Below are positions 26,420 to 37,396 of a DNA stretch of 64,000 bases, piece by piece; position 1 is the first letter of the stretch, and each line of letters starts with the position of its first letter. The position numbers were made by a program, and so were the translations under genes. This stretch comes from Acidovorax sp. NCPPB 3576. GTDB lineage: Bacteria > Pseudomonadota > Gammaproteobacteria > Burkholderiales > Burkholderiaceae_C. Below the pieces are notes generated by a model, which did not search any database, had not been told where the DNA came from, and saw only the letters and a program-made list of their open reading frames with translations. The stretch spans positions 1,182,501 through 1,246,500 of the forward strand of contig NZ_CP097267.1 in NCBI RefSeq assembly GCF_028473605.1. The letters are read 5' to 3'.

Positions 26420-27340
26420 ATGGAATCGTACGCACTGCTTCTAGGCGCCACCCTGAGCGCGGGCACCGTGCTGGCCATCGCCGCCCTGGGCCTGCTCATC
26501 AACGAGAAGGCCGGCATCGTCAACCTGGGGGCCGAGGGCATGATGCTCTGCGCGGCCATCGCGGGTTTCGCCACCGTGGTGCACACCGGCAACACCTGGC
26601 TGGGCTTCGCGGCCGGCATGGCGGCGGGGGCGTTCCTGGCGGCCATCTTCGGCGTGCTGGTGATCTGGCTCAACACCAACCAGTACGCCACGGGCCTGGC
26701 GCTGAGCCTGTTCGGGGTGGGCTTTTCCGCCTTCGCGGGCATCCGCTACGTGCAGGCCAAGCTGCCGGAACTGCCCAAGTACGCCGTGCCCGGGCTGGGC
26801 GACCTGCCCATCGTCGGGCCCGCGCTGTTCCGCCAGCACCCCATCGTGTACCTCACCATGGCGCTGGTGGCGGGGCTGGTGTGGTTCCTGTACCGCTCGC
26901 GCGCCGGCCTGGTGCTGCGCTCGGTGGGCGAGTCGCCCGAGTCGGCCCATGCGCTGGGCTACCCGGTGCGGCGCATCCGCCTGGCGGCCGTGGTGGCCGG
27001 GGGCGCGCTGTGCGGGCTGTCGGGCGCCTACATCTCCACGGTCTATACGCCGCTGTGGGTGGAGGGCATGGTGGCCGGCCGCGGCTGGATCGCGCTGGCG
27101 CTCACCACCTTCGCCACCTGGCGGCCGGCACGGGTGTTGCTTGGTGCCTACCTGTTCGGCGGCGTGACCATGCTGCAGTTCCACCTGCAGGCCACGGGCG
27201 TGCAGGTGGCCAGCCAGCTGCTGAGCATGCTGCCCTACGTGGCCACCATCGTGGTGCTGGCGCTGATCTCCCGCAACCCGGCCTGGATCCGCGTGAACAT
27301 GCCGGCCTCGCTCGGCAAGCCGTTCCATCCCGGGTCGTGA
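26420..27340 (+). CDS. ABC transporter permease (BMP/nucleoside type), second subunit
   Basis: The 306-residue protein has about eight to nine membrane helices and the conserved INEKAGIVNLGAEGMMLCAAI near residue 28, followed by LNTNQYATGLALSLFGVGFSAFAGIRYV. The start ATG follows the stop codon of the first permease with no gap. It forms the transmembrane pore with the preceding subunit. The next gene is the binding protein. Confidence 0.92.
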   Translation: MESYALLLGATLSAGTVLAIAALGLLINEKAGIVNLGAEGMMLCAAIAGFATVVHTGNTWLGFAAGMAAGAFLAAIFGVLVIWLNTNQYATGLALSLFGVGFSAFAGIRYVQAKLPELPKYAVPGLGDLPIVGPALFRQHPIVYLTMALVAGLVWFLYRSRAGLVLRSVGESPESAHALGYPVRRIRLAAVVAGGALCGLSGAYISTVYTPLWVEGMVAGRGWIALALTTFATWRPARVLLGAYLFGGVTMLQFHLQATGVQVASQLLSMLPYVATIVVLALISRNPAWIRVNMPASLGKPFHPGS

Positions 27341-27422
27341 CATCCTCCGGTTGCCGCACGGCGCCCCCGATCCTTTATTTTTCGTTGCCTCTCCCCTCAC
27401 TTTTTTCCTCGAAGGAACCGAC

Positions 27423-28589
27423 ATGACCGATCTGCACAAACGCTCGCTGCTCCAGGTGGCCGCGCTTTCCGCGTTGGCCGCCGCCGCCCTGGCCGGCTGC
27501 GGCAAGAAGGACGAGCCCGCGCCAGCGCCGGCCGCCGCCCCGGCGCCCGCCGCGTCCGCACCTGCCGCGAAGGCCGAGCCTTTGAAGATCGCGTTCGCCT
27601 ACGTGGGCCCGGTGGGCGACGGCGGCTGGTCCTTCGCGCACGACAACGGCCGCAAGGCGATCGAGAAGGAGTTCGGCGACAAGGTGCAGACCAGCTTCGT
27701 GGAAAGCGTGCCCGAGTCGGCCGATGCCGAGCGCGTGCTGCGCGACATGGCCTCGCAGGGCAACAAGCTGATCTTCGGCACCACGTTCGGCTACATGGAG
27801 TCGATCCAGAAGATCGCCCCCGACTTCAAGGACGTGAAGTTTGAGCACGCCACCGGCTACAAGACGGCCGAGAACGTGCGCACCTACGACAGCCGCACCT
27901 ACGAGGGCGCCTACATGGCCGGCGTGATCGCCGGCGCCATGACCCAGACCAACACGCTGGGCGTCGTGGGCTCGGTGCCGATCCCCGAGGTGATCCGCAA
28001 CATCAACAGCTTCACGCTGGGCGCGCAGTCGGTCAACCCCAAGATCAAGACCAAGGTGGTGTGGGTGAACGAATGGTTCAGCCCGCCGAAGGAAACCGAG
28101 GCCGCCACGTCGCTCATCAACGGCGGCGCCGACGTGCTGTTCCAGAACACCGACTCGCCCGCCGTGCTCAAGACCGCGCAGGAAAAGGGCAAGCGCGCCT
28201 TCGGCTGGGATTCCGACATGACCGCCTACGGTCCCAAGGCCCACCTGGCCTCGGCCGTGATCAACTGGGGCCCGTACTACATCAAGGCCACCAAGGATGC
28301 GCTGGGCGGCACCTGGACGACCGGCCAGAGCTGGTGGGGCGTGAAGGAAGGCGCGATCGATCTCGTCTCCATCGCCGAGGACGTGCCTGCCGACACCAAG
28401 GCCAAGGTCGAGCAGGTGAAGGCTGGCCTCAAGGACGGCAGCTTCTCGATCTGGAAGGGCCCGATCGCCGACAACACCGGCAAGGAAGTGCTCGCCAAAG
28501 ACGCGGTGGCCGACGACAAGTTTCTGGGCGGCGTGAACTTCTACGTGAAGGGCGTCGAAGGCACGGTTCCCGGCGGCGACAAGAAGTAA
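27423..28589 (+). CDS. BMP-family substrate-binding lipoprotein
   Basis: The 388-residue lipoprotein has a signal peptide with ALAGC and acceptor Cys26, an Ala/Pro-rich spacer, then a BMP domain (KIAFAYVGPVGDGGWSFAHDNGRKAIEKEF and IFGTTFGYMESIQKIAPDFKDVKFEHATGY). BMP proteins usually bind nucleosides; close relatives beside purine genes have been linked to purine-base uptake. A GAAGGAA lies before the start. A long stem-loop follows the gene, which may limit read-through to the deaminase gene and raise the relative level of this protein. Confidence 0.92.
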   Translation: MTDLHKRSLLQVAALSALAAAALAGCGKKDEPAPAPAAAPAPAASAPAAKAEPLKIAFAYVGPVGDGGWSFAHDNGRKAIEKEFGDKVQTSFVESVPESADAERVLRDMASQGNKLIFGTTFGYMESIQKIAPDFKDVKFEHATGYKTAENVRTYDSRTYEGAYMAGVIAGAMTQTNTLGVVGSVPIPEVIRNINSFTLGAQSVNPKIKTKVVWVNEWFSPPKETEAATSLINGGADVLFQNTDSPAVLKTAQEKGKRAFGWDSDMTAYGPKAHLASAVINWGPYYIKATKDALGGTWTTGQSWWGVKEGAIDLVSIAEDVPADTKAKVEQVKAGLKDGSFSIWKGPIADNTGKEVLAKDAVADDKFLGGVNFYVKGVEGTVPGGDKK

Positions 28590-29774
<1,185 letters not shown>

Positions 29775-29796
29775 CGCCCCTTTCGCCGACAGGGGA

Positions 29797-29816
29797 TGCG
29801 TACAGCACTGTACGCA
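29797..29816. promoter_or_regulatory. Perfect palindrome TGCGTACAG-CA-CTGTACGCA
   Basis: Nine-base perfect arms lie 65 bases upstream of the acylase gene and 23 bases after the deaminase stop. There is no T-run, so an operator for a dimeric (for example TetR- or LuxR-type) regulator is more likely than a terminator. Confidence 0.45.
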
Positions 29817-29880
29817 CTGCGCTTATCCTTGGGCCCGTTCGCCGCATCCAAAAGGCGGCTCATCCCAAGGAGACGAGGCC

Positions 29881-32340
29881 ATGAGAGAGAGATTTTGGCG
29901 CGGCAGCCTGCCGCTTTCCGTGCTGGCGCTGTCGGCGCTGGCTGCCTGCGGGGGGGGCGGAGGCGAGGGCGGCGACAACGGCCGCTACAGCGCGGAGATC
30001 CGGCGCACGGCCATGGGCGTGCCGCACATCAAGGCGTCCAGCTGGGGCAATGCGGGCTTCGGATACGGCTATGCGCAGGCGCAGGACAACCTGTGCACCA
30101 TGGCCGATTCGTTCGTGACCTACCGGGGCGAGCGCTCGCGCTACTTCGGGGGCGACGCGCTGCTGGTGTACGAAAGCACCATCGACCGTCCGCGCAATCT
30201 CGACTCCGATTTCTTCCACCGCCACGTGATCTCCAGCGACGTGGTGGACGCCATGGTGGCGGCCCAGCCCGACAACCTGCGCAAGATGGTGGCCGGCTTT
30301 GCCGCCGGCTACAACCGCTACCTGCGCGAGGCCCAGTCCGGCGGCACCGCCCATGCGGCCTGCCGCACGGCGGCGTGGGTGCAGCCGGTCACCGCGCGGG
30401 ACATCTGGCGGCGGATGGTTGCGGCCAACCTCGCCGGGGGCTACAGCAACTTCGTCGCGCCGCTGGCGAATGCCACGCTGCCCAGTGCAGCCGCCAGCGC
30501 GACGGCCGGGACCACCACGCCCGCATCGCCATCCCAGAAGGTGGCGCAACTCGATCCCGCACGCACGCAGCCGCCCCGGCTGCAGGTGGGCGGCACCGCG
30601 GGCATCGGCAGCAACATGTACGGCTTCGGCACGGCCGCCACCGGCGAGTCGAGCGGCCTGCTCTTCGGCAACCCGCACTGGTACTGGAAGGGACCAGACC
30701 GGTTCTATCAGGCCCACCTGACCATTCCCGGCGAGCTGAACGTGAGCGGCGCGTCGTTCCTGGGCGTGCCGGTGGTGCTGATCGGCTTCAACGACAACGT
30801 GGCCTGGAGCCACACCGTCTCCACCGCGCGGCGTTTCGGCGTCTTCCAGCTGCAACTGGCCGATGGCGACCGCACGACCTACGTGCGCGATGGCAAGGCG
30901 GTGAAGATGGCGGCCACCCCCATCACCGTGCAGGTGCGTGGCGCCTCCGGCGCGCTCACCGATGTCACGCGCACCCTCTACAAGACCGAGTACGGGCCCG
31001 TGGTAAACCTGGGCGGCCTCAACCCGGCGCTGGGATGGAGCCAGACCACGGCGTTCGCCATGCGCGACGTCAACGGCGAGAACTTCCGCACCTTCCGCAA
31101 CTGGATGCGCTGGAACCAGGCGGCCTCGCTGGACGAGTTCATCGCCATCCAGAAGCAGGAGTCGGCCATTCCCTGGGTCAACACCGTGGCCGTGGGGCGC
31201 GGCAACCCGCGCGCCTGGTATGCCGACATCGGCGCCGTGCCCAACGTGTCGCCCGAGCAGGTGGCCACCTGCACCACGGGCTTCGGCAAGGCGATGGCGG
31301 CGGCCCTGCCCAACGTGCCGTTCTTCGACGGCTCGCGCAGCGCCTGCGACTGGCAGACCGACAGCGACTCGGCGCAAAAGGGCACCGTGGGCGCCTCGCG
31401 CATGCCCAGCCTGCTGCGCGACGACTACGTGGGCAACATGAACGACAGCTACTGGCTGGCCAACGCCAAGGCGCCGCTCACGGGCTTTCCCGCGATCTTC
31501 GGCCCCGCCGGAACGCAGGCGCAGAGCCTGCGCACGCGCATGGGCCACACCATGGCGCTGGAGCGCCTGGCCGGCACCGACGCCTATGCCGGCCAGCAGG
31601 CCACCAGCGCCGTCGTGCGGCAGATGGTGCTAGACAGCCGGGTGTTCAGCGCCGAGCGCTTCAAGGAGCAGGCCCTGTCCCTGGTCTGCGTGTCGCCCCA
31701 GATCACGGTCGCGGCCGAGGGCCGGACGGTGGATGTGGCGGCCGCCTGCGCCGCGCTGCGCGCCTGGAACAACACCGGCAACGCCACGGCGCGGGGCTCC
31801 CACGTGTGGGACGAGTTCTGGAACCGCGTGAAAGTGCCGGCCGCGCAGCTCTATGCCGTGCCGTTCAGCGCCGCCGACCCGCTGAACACGCCGCGCGAGC
31901 TGCGCGCCAGCGCTGCCGATGCGCTGCGGCAGGCCTTCGGCGCCGCCGTGCTGAGCGTGCAGCGCAGCGGCTTCGCGCTGGATGCGCCGCGCGGCGACGT
32001 GCTGTTCGCCACGCGCGGCGGCAGCAAGATCGCGCTGTACGGCGGCTGCGGCGATCCCGGCTACTTCACCATCAACTGCTCGGAAAACCCGATCGAGCAG
32101 GGCGGCTACAGCATGGACGGGCAGCCGCACGGCAACAGCTACATGCAGGTGGTGGGTTTTCCGGCCGGTGGGGTGGAGGCGCACACGTTCCTCACCTACT
32201 CGCTGTCGGACGACCCGGCCTCCAGCCGCAACGGCGACTACACCCGGGCCTACGGGGCCAGGCAATGGCTGCGCCTGCCGTTCTCGGAGTCCGAGATCAC
32301 GTCGAGCGCGGGCTACAGCACCGTCACCGTGAGGGAATGA
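29881..32340 (+). CDS. Penicillin acylase family lipoprotein (Ntn-hydrolase)
   Basis: The 819-residue protein has a signal peptide with LAAC followed by a Gly-rich run, typical of an exported lipoprotein. It then shows the alpha-subunit block RRTAMGVPHIKASSWGNAGFGYGYAQAQDNL. The autocatalytic cleavage site is Gly-Ser in GIGSNMYGFG, making Ser244 the nucleophile of the beta chain; NPHWYWKGPDRFYQAHLTIPG and GFNDNVAWSHTVS follow. Relatives cleave penicillins, acyl-homoserine lactones or other N-acyl amides, and the substrate here is unknown. AAGGAG precedes the start. Confidence 0.88.
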   Translation: MRERFWRGSLPLSVLALSALAACGGGGGEGGDNGRYSAEIRRTAMGVPHIKASSWGNAGFGYGYAQAQDNLCTMADSFVTYRGERSRYFGGDALLVYESTIDRPRNLDSDFFHRHVISSDVVDAMVAAQPDNLRKMVAGFAAGYNRYLREAQSGGTAHAACRTAAWVQPVTARDIWRRMVAANLAGGYSNFVAPLANATLPSAAASATAGTTTPASPSQKVAQLDPARTQPPRLQVGGTAGIGSNMYGFGTAATGESSGLLFGNPHWYWKGPDRFYQAHLTIPGELNVSGASFLGVPVVLIGFNDNVAWSHTVSTARRFGVFQLQLADGDRTTYVRDGKAVKMAATPITVQVRGASGALTDVTRTLYKTEYGPVVNLGGLNPALGWSQTTAFAMRDVNGENFRTFRNWMRWNQAASLDEFIAIQKQESAIPWVNTVAVGRGNPRAWYADIGAVPNVSPEQVATCTTGFGKAMAAALPNVPFFDGSRSACDWQTDSDSAQKGTVGASRMPSLLRDDYVGNMNDSYWLANAKAPLTGFPAIFGPAGTQAQSLRTRMGHTMALERLAGTDAYAGQQATSAVVRQMVLDSRVFSAERFKEQALSLVCVSPQITVAAEGRTVDVAAACAALRAWNNTGNATARGSHVWDEFWNRVKVPAAQLYAVPFSAADPLNTPRELRASAADALRQAFGAAVLSVQRSGFALDAPRGDVLFATRGGSKIALYGGCGDPGYFTINCSENPIEQGGYSMDGQPHGNSYMQVVGFPAGGVEAHTFLTYSLSDDPASSRNGDYTRAYGARQWLRLPFSESEITSSAGYSTVTVRE

Positions 32341-32435
32341 TCGACCGCGCGCCCCAGGGTTGGCGGACCCCGGTGGCGCGCCCCGGTCGATTGGCGCAAA
32401 ATGGGGCGGCAGCGCTTGATCAGCCTGCCCCTTAA

Positions 32436-32452
32436 GCTATCAATATGGAAGC
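32436..32452 (+). repeat. Degenerate GCTA repeat copy before the dehydrogenase gene
   Basis: GCTATCAATATGGAAGC keeps the left half of the repeat core but not the right. It is a weaker example than the other copies. Confidence 0.25.
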
Positions 32453-32460
32453 ATCCTGCC

Positions 32461-33402
32461 GTGTCCAGTCCTCGCATTCCCCTGCTCGTTCTCAACCACC
32501 TGTCCCCGCAGAGCCAGGCCCAGATCGCGGCCCTCTACGACCTGCACTACGCCCCCACGGCGGCGGACCGCACCGCGGCCATCGTCACCCAGGGCGGGCG
32601 CTTCCGGGCGGTGCTCACCATCGGCTCGCAGGGCTTGAGCGCCCAGGAGATCGAGGCCATGCCGGCGCTGGAGCTCATCTGCGTGCTGGGCGCCGGCTAT
32701 GAGAACGTGGACCTGGCCGCGGCCCGCGCGCGCGGCATCGTGGTGGCCTCGGGCGCCGGAACCAACGACGACTGCGTGGCCGACCATGCCTTCGGCCTGC
32801 TGATCGGCGCGGTGCGCGGCCTGCGCCCGCTGGACCGCCTGTGCCGCGAAGGCGTTTGGCGCGACGCCATCGGCCTGCCGCCCAACGTGTCGGGCAAGCG
32901 CCTGGGCATCTTCGGCCTGGGCACCATCGGCCAGAAGATCGCGCGCCGTGCCTCGGGCTTCGACATGGCCGTGGGTTACCACAACCGCAAGCCGCGCGAA
33001 GGCGTGGCCTACGAGTATTTCGGCAGCCTGCTGGAGCTGGCCCAATGGTGCGATGTGCTGGTGTGCGCCACGCCCGGCGGCGCGGCCACGCGCCATGCCG
33101 TCAATGCCGAGGTGCTGCAGGCGCTGGGCCCGCTGGGCTACCTAGTGAACATCGCCCGGGGCAGCGTGGTGGACACCGAGGCGCTGGCCTCGGCCCTGCG
33201 CGTGGGCGGCATCGCCGGCGCGGGGCTCGACGTGTACGAAAGCGAACCGCACCCGCCCGAGGCGCTGATCGGCCTCGACAACGTGCTGCTCACGCCGCAC
33301 GTCGCAGGCTGGTCGCCCGAGGCCGTGCAGGCCAGCGTAAACCAGTTCCTGGCCAACGCCGCAGGGCACTTCGCGGGCACCGGGGTCGTGGCGCCGGTGT
33401 GA
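32461..33402 (+). CDS. D-2-hydroxyacid dehydrogenase family protein
   Basis: The 313-residue NAD(P)-dependent enzyme has a Rossmann motif GLGTIGQKIARRA, and the catalytic triad region: Arg in VNIARGSVVD, Glu in VYESEPHPP and His in LLTPHVAGW. It resembles glyoxylate/hydroxypyruvate reductase-like members, but the exact 2-oxo acid cannot be told. I chose the GTG at 32461 because homologues begin near SSPRIPLLVLNHL; an in-frame ATG at 32401 would add 20 residues across an AT-rich repeat remnant. It converges with the kynA gene. Confidence 0.85.
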   Translation: MSSPRIPLLVLNHLSPQSQAQIAALYDLHYAPTAADRTAAIVTQGGRFRAVLTIGSQGLSAQEIEAMPALELICVLGAGYENVDLAAARARGIVVASGAGTNDDCVADHAFGLLIGAVRGLRPLDRLCREGVWRDAIGLPPNVSGKRLGIFGLGTIGQKIARRASGFDMAVGYHNRKPREGVAYEYFGSLLELAQWCDVLVCATPGGAATRHAVNAEVLQALGPLGYLVNIARGSVVDTEALASALRVGGIAGAGLDVYESEPHPPEALIGLDNVLLTPHVAGWSPEAVQASVNQFLANAAGHFAGTGVVAPV

Positions 33403-33442
33403 GCCGCGCGGCCGGCCCTTCGGGGCAAGCCACCGCCTCGTT

Positions 33443-34330
33443 TCAAAGGTTGGTGCGCAGCTTCCAGATCTCGGGGAACAGCACCACATCCAGCATCTTG
33501 CGCAGGTAGCTCACGCCGCCCGTGCCGCCCGTGCCGCGCTTGAAGCCGATCACGCGCTCCACCGTGGTCACGTGGCGAAAGCGCCAGAGCCGGAACGCGT
33601 CTTCCAGGTCGGTCAGTTCTTCGCCCAGTTGGTACAGGTCCCAATGCTGCCGCGGGTCGCGGTACACCACCAGCCAGGCCTGCTCTACGGCATCGCTTTC
33701 CTCATAGGGCTGGGTCCAGTCGCGGGCCGTGTGGCTGTCCGGCACCGGAATGCCGCGGCGCGCCAGCAGGCGCAGGGCCTCGTCGTAGAGCGAGGGCGCC
33801 TCGTAGGCGGCCTGCACCTGGGCCAGCAGGTCGGCGCGGTGCTCGTGCGGGCGGAGCATGGCGCGGTTCTTGTTGCCCAGCGCGAATTCGATGCTGCGGT
33901 ACTGGTAGCTCTGGAATCCGCTGGAGCTGCCCAGGTAGGGCCGCATGGCGCTGTACTCGGGCGGCGTCATGGTGGCCAGCACGTCCCAAGCGTGCACCAG
34001 CTGCTCCATGATCTTGGAGACGCGCGCCAGCATCTTGAAGGCCGGCTGCAGATCGTCCTTGGCCACCAGCGCGATGGCCGCCCGCAGCTCGTGCAGCATG
34101 AGCTTCATCCACAGTTCGCTGGTCTGGTGCTGCACGATGAACAGCATCTCGTCGTGCGCCGGCGAGCGGGGGTTCTGCGCGGTGAGGATGGCATCGAGCG
34201 ACAGGTAGTCGCCATAGCTCATGCTCTGGCTGAAGTCGAGCTGGGCGCGCTCTTCATGCACGATGGATTCGGGCTTGCCAGCGGGCGCGTCGCTGCCTGC
34301 GGGCGCGGGGGATTGGGAATGGGGGCACAT
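33443..34330 (-). CDS. kynA: Tryptophan 2,3-dioxygenase
   Basis: The 295-residue haem enzyme opens the indole ring of tryptophan to give N-formylkynurenine. Conserved blocks include [92 protein letters not shown], with the distal and proximal haem His residues in the HQTSELW and [12 protein letters not shown] segments. Only three bases separate it from the kynU stop codon, so the genes form an operon kynB-kynU-kynA. Confidence 0.96.
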   Translation of the reverse strand: MCPHSQSPAPAGSDAPAGKPESIVHEERAQLDFSQSMSYGDYLSLDAILTAQNPRSPAHDEMLFIVQHQTSELWMKLMLHELRAAIALVAKDDLQPAFKMLARVSKIMEQLVHAWDVLATMTPPEYSAMRPYLGSSSGFQSYQYRSIEFALGNKNRAMLRPHEHRADLLAQVQAAYEAPSLYDEALRLLARRGIPVPDSHTARDWTQPYEESDAVEQAWLVVYRDPRQHWDLYQLGEELTDLEDAFRLWRFRHVTTVERVIGFKRGTGGTGGVSYLRKMLDVVLFPEIWKLRTNL

Positions 34331-34333
34331 GGT

Positions 34334-35641
34334 TCAGGTCACCGCGTTGATCTGGTTGAACTCGGCGCGCTGCCACTCGGCGCTGTCGAGCACTTGGCGA
34401 AGATGCTCGACGGCATTCCACACGTCTTCGAAACCGATGTACAGCGGCGTGAAGCCGAAGCGCAGGATGTCCTTGTGCGGCCCCTGGCCGCCGTCGCCCT
34501 TGCGGAAGTCGCCGATCACGCCGCGCGCGATGAGCGCCTGCACGATCGCGTAGGCTCCGCTGCCCTGGCCATGCAGGCCCTGGCCTTCGTCCCGCGTGAG
34601 GCACACCTGCGAGCCGCGCCGGGCATGCTCGCGCGGGGTCGCCAGGCCCAGGCCGTGGCCGCCGCAGCGCGCTTGCACCAGTTCGATGAACAGGTCCGTG
34701 AGCGCCAGCGATTTGGCGCGCAGCGCGGCCATGCCGCCCAGCGGCTGGGCCGCGTCGAACACGTCCAGGCCGCATTGCAGGGCCGACAGGCTGATGATGG
34801 GCTGCGTGCCGCACAGGTAGCGCGTGATGCCGGGCGCGGGCTGGTAGCCGGGCGTGAACTGGAACGGCGCCGCATGGCCCCACCAGCCGGACAGCGGCTG
34901 CCAGAAGCGGTCGGCATGGCGCGGGTGCACCCACACGAAGGCCGGGGCGCCCGGGCCGCCGTTCAGGTACTTGTAGCCGCAGCCGATGGAAAAGTCGGCA
35001 TCGGCGCCCTGCAGATCGACCGGCACCGCGCCGGCGCTGTGCGCCAGGTCCCACACCGTGAGGATGCCGGCCGCATGCGCCGCCGCCGTGAGGGCCGCCA
35101 TGTCGTGCATGGCGCCGGTGCGGTAGTTCACATGGGTGAGCATAAGCACCGCCACGTCGCCGGTGAGCGAGGCGGCGATCTCCTCGGGCTCCACCAGCAC
35201 CAGGTCCAGGCCGCGCTCCTTGCACAGCCCCTCGGCGATGTAGAGGTCGGTGGGGAAGTTGCTGCGCTCGCTCACCACGCGCCGGCGGGCCGGGCTCTCT
35301 TCACGGGCGATGTTGAGTGCCGCGCTCAGCACCTTGTAGAGGTTGATGGACGTGCTGTCGGTGCACACCACCTCGCCGGCACCGGCGCCGATGAACGGCG
35401 CGAGCTGGTTGCCCAGGCGCTGGGGCAGGTCGAACCAGCTGGCCGTGTTCCAGGAGCGGATCAGGTCCGTGCCCCACTCGCGTGTCACCACGTCGGCCAC
35501 ACGGGCCGCCGTGGCCTTGGGTAGCACACCGAGCGAATTGCCGTCCAGATAGATGACGCCCGGGGGCAGGTCGAAGTGCGCGCGCAGCGGGGCCAAGGGG
35601 TCCTGCGCATCGAGGGCGCGGCAGTCTTGCAAGGTCGTCAT
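34334..35641 (-). CDS. kynU: Kynureninase
   Basis: The 435-residue PLP enzyme splits kynurenine into anthranilate and alanine. It has [15 protein letters not shown] near the N-terminus, [24 protein letters not shown] with the PLP-binding Lys, [11 protein letters not shown] with the PLP-ring Asp, and [11 protein letters not shown]. It is the middle gene of the kynBUA operon. Anthranilate produced here would be passed to genes outside the window. Confidence 0.96.
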   Translation of the reverse strand: MTTLQDCRALDAQDPLAPLRAHFDLPPGVIYLDGNSLGVLPKATAARVADVVTREWGTDLIRSWNTASWFDLPQRLGNQLAPFIGAGAGEVVCTDSTSINLYKVLSAALNIAREESPARRRVVSERSNFPTDLYIAEGLCKERGLDLVLVEPEEIAASLTGDVAVLMLTHVNYRTGAMHDMAALTAAAHAAGILTVWDLAHSAGAVPVDLQGADADFSIGCGYKYLNGGPGAPAFVWVHPRHADRFWQPLSGWWGHAAPFQFTPGYQPAPGITRYLCGTQPIISLSALQCGLDVFDAAQPLGGMAALRAKSLALTDLFIELVQARCGGHGLGLATPREHARRGSQVCLTRDEGQGLHGQGSGAYAIVQALIARGVIGDFRKGDGGQGPHKDILRFGFTPLYIGFEDVWNAVEHLRQVLDSAEWQRAEFNQINAVT

Positions 35642-35653
35642 GGAAGGCTCAGG

Positions 35654-35671
35654 TTAATCAAAAATGATAGC
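35654..35671 (+). repeat. Degenerate repeat copy between kynB and kynU
   Basis: TTAATCAAAAATGATAGC keeps one GATAGC half and a degraded partner. It occupies much of the 46-base gap within the kyn operon. Confidence 0.35.
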
Positions 35672-35687
35672 AATCAGGACAATGAAA

Positions 35688-36329
35688 TCAACGGCATGGG
35701 CGCAATATGGCCCTGACCGGCGATGCGTCGGCCGTGGTCAGCTTCAAGGGCAGGGCGATGAGTTCGTAGTCGCCTTCGGGCACCTCGTCGAGCACCAGGT
35801 TCTCCAGCACCCGCAGGCCGCGGCGGCGGATCGCCTGGTGGCTGTCCAGCGTCTTGCTGTCGGCCGGGTCGATGCTGGCGGTGTCGATGCCCACCAGCAC
35901 CACGCCCAGATCCGCCAGCCGCTCGATGGTGCCGGGCGCGTAGGCGGCCAGGGCCCCGTCCCAGCGATCGACCGGCATGCGCTGGTAGGTGCGCACCAGC
36001 ACGCGCGGCGGCAGGTCCTGCACGGCGTGGGCCAGGTGCGCCCATTCGATCAGCGGCCCCGCGCCGATGGCATGGATCACGCGACAGGGGCCGATGAACG
36101 CGTCCAGCGGCACCTCGCCGATGGAGGCGCCGTCCGGGTCGTAGTGCAGCGGGGCATCGGCATGCGAGCCGACATGGGGCGACAGCGTGATGGCGCTCAC
36201 GTTCACCGGGCAGCCGGGCCCGATGGTGGCGCACCACTGCTGCGTGTAGGCTGTGTCGCCGGGGAAGACCGGCGTGGCGGCATGCACCGGCGCCGAAATG
36301 TCCCACAGCCGGGGGGAATTCGTGTTCAT
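35688..36329 (-). CDS. kynB: Kynurenine formamidase
   Basis: The 213-residue metal-dependent hydrolase turns N-formylkynurenine into kynurenine plus formate. It has RLWDISAPVHAATPVFPGDT at the N-terminus and the metal-binding HVGSHADAPLHYD motif, then DGASIGEVPLDAFIGPCRV and GIDTASIDPADSKTLDSH. Start at 36329 gives the family N-terminus; an ATG at 36338 would add three residues, and neither has a clear Shine-Dalgarno sequence. It is the first gene of kynBUA and faces the AsnC-type regulator gene across about 100 bases. Confidence 0.95.
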   Translation of the reverse strand: MNTNSPRLWDISAPVHAATPVFPGDTAYTQQWCATIGPGCPVNVSAITLSPHVGSHADAPLHYDPDGASIGEVPLDAFIGPCRVIHAIGAGPLIEWAHLAHAVQDLPPRVLVRTYQRMPVDRWDGALAAYAPGTIERLADLGVVLVGIDTASIDPADSKTLDSHQAIRRRGLRVLENLVLDEVPEGDYELIALPLKLTTADASPVRAILRPCR

Positions 36330-36433
36330 GGCGCGCATGCTATGCGCATCGGGGGTGTTTTCCCAAGGGGTTATCCTTCACATTGGTAAAAATTGAATAA
36401 TCCATTCTTTTAAATCCGAAAACAGACCAAATC
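36330..36433. promoter_or_regulatory. Divergent kynB / AsnC-regulator promoter region
   Basis: About 100 bases, clearly AT-rich between 36370 and 36432, separate the divergent genes. Both promoters and the binding sites of the Lrp/AsnC-type regulator must be here. I could not define a convincing -35/-10 pair or a symmetric site. Confidence 0.5.
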
Positions 36434-36910
36434 ATGCAGGCCGCCTCCCTCGATCGCACCGACAAGCAATTGCTCGAAGCCCTGCAGGGCAATGCCCGGC
36501 TCACCTCGGGCGAGCTGGCGCAGATGGCGCACCTGTCCCAGTCGCCGTGCTGGCGCCGCGTGAAGCGGCTGGAGGACGATGGCGTCATCAGCGGCTACCA
36601 CGCGGGCCTCAACCGGCGCGCGCTGGGGTTCGGGGTGATGGCGTTCGTGATGGTGGGCATCGACCACCAGACCGAGATCTCGTCCCAGGCCTTCGAAGAG
36701 GCGGTGTGCGCGATCCCCGAGGTGGTCATGTTCCACGGCATCTCCGGCCCGGAGGACTTCATGCTCGTCGTGGTCGCGAAGGACCTGGACGCCTATTCCG
36801 AGCTGCTGCAGCGCCGCCTGCACCGCCTGCCGGGCGTGCGGCACATGCACTCGTATTTTTCGCTGCAGGAGTTCAAGGGCCAGGTCGGCGGCCTGCCCGT
36901 GCCGGCGTAG
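36434..36910 (+). CDS. Lrp/AsnC-family regulator, probable regulator of kynurenine genes
   Basis: The 158-residue protein has an N-terminal helix-turn-helix (LDRTDKQLLEALQGNARLTSGELAQMAHLSQSPCWRRVKRLEDDGVI region) and a C-terminal RAM-type ligand domain (AFVMVGIDHQ and EVVMFHGISGPEDFMLVVVAKDLDAYSELL). A divergent AsnC-type gene next to kynBUA matches the KynR arrangement known in other proteobacteria, where kynurenine is the inducer. The function here is inferred from that arrangement. Confidence 0.9.
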   Translation: MQAASLDRTDKQLLEALQGNARLTSGELAQMAHLSQSPCWRRVKRLEDDGVISGYHAGLNRRALGFGVMAFVMVGIDHQTEISSQAFEEAVCAIPEVVMFHGISGPEDFMLVVVAKDLDAYSELLQRRLHRLPGVRHMHSYFSLQEFKGQVGGLPVPA

Positions 36911-36951
36911 CGACGCCGGCCTGCACCGCGGCCTGTGCGATCCATCCCCAA

Positions 36952-37275
36952 TCAATAGATCGCGCTGTCCGGCAGCGCCGCCAGCCCGTGGCGCTGGCGT
37001 GCCCGGCGGCAGGCGTCGCTACCCGCCTCGAACTCGCGGCAGGGCGAGGGCCGCCATTCGTAGATGCCGCAGGCCGCCCGCACGCCGACGGTGCCGGTGA
37101 GGGCGGCGCAGCGCGGCGACGCGTGGTCGGTGCCACGCATGCGGCGCAACTGGTCGGTCACTTCCACCACCAGGCCCTGCGGCACGCTGCCGCCCGTCTC
37201 CTGCGATTCATGCACCGAGAAATCGACACGGAAACTCGCGCAGCACGCGCCGCAGCTCAGGCAGGGATGGGTCAT
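36952..37275 (-). CDS. YkgJ-family cysteine cluster protein
   Basis: The 107-residue protein has CLSCGACC (residues 5-12) and further Cys residues in RCAALTG, ACGIYEWRPSPCREF and DACRRARQRHG, the pattern of YkgJ/CxxCxxCC proteins that bind zinc or an Fe-S cluster. Function in the family is unknown. The start gives the normal MTHPCLSCGACC beginning. It is divergent from feoA. Confidence 0.85.
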   Translation of the reverse strand: MTHPCLSCGACCASFRVDFSVHESQETGGSVPQGLVVEVTDQLRRMRGTDHASPRCAALTGTVGVRAACGIYEWRPSPCREFEAGSDACRRARQRHGLAALPDSAIY

Positions 37276-37396
37276 GGCAGGCGGTGCATGTCGGAACAAA
37301 ACCGGCATTGTGCGGGCGGGAGCGCACGGGCTGGCCCTGCAGCGCATCGCATCCGGGGCGGATGCGCCTCAAGCCGGGCGGGAGGATGCGGCCTAA

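Noticed and set aside
29881..32340. Reading the acylase as a beta-lactamase or transpeptidase
   Set aside because: There is no SxxK motif; the Gly-Ser autocleavage site and surrounding blocks are those of the penicillin-acylase family.
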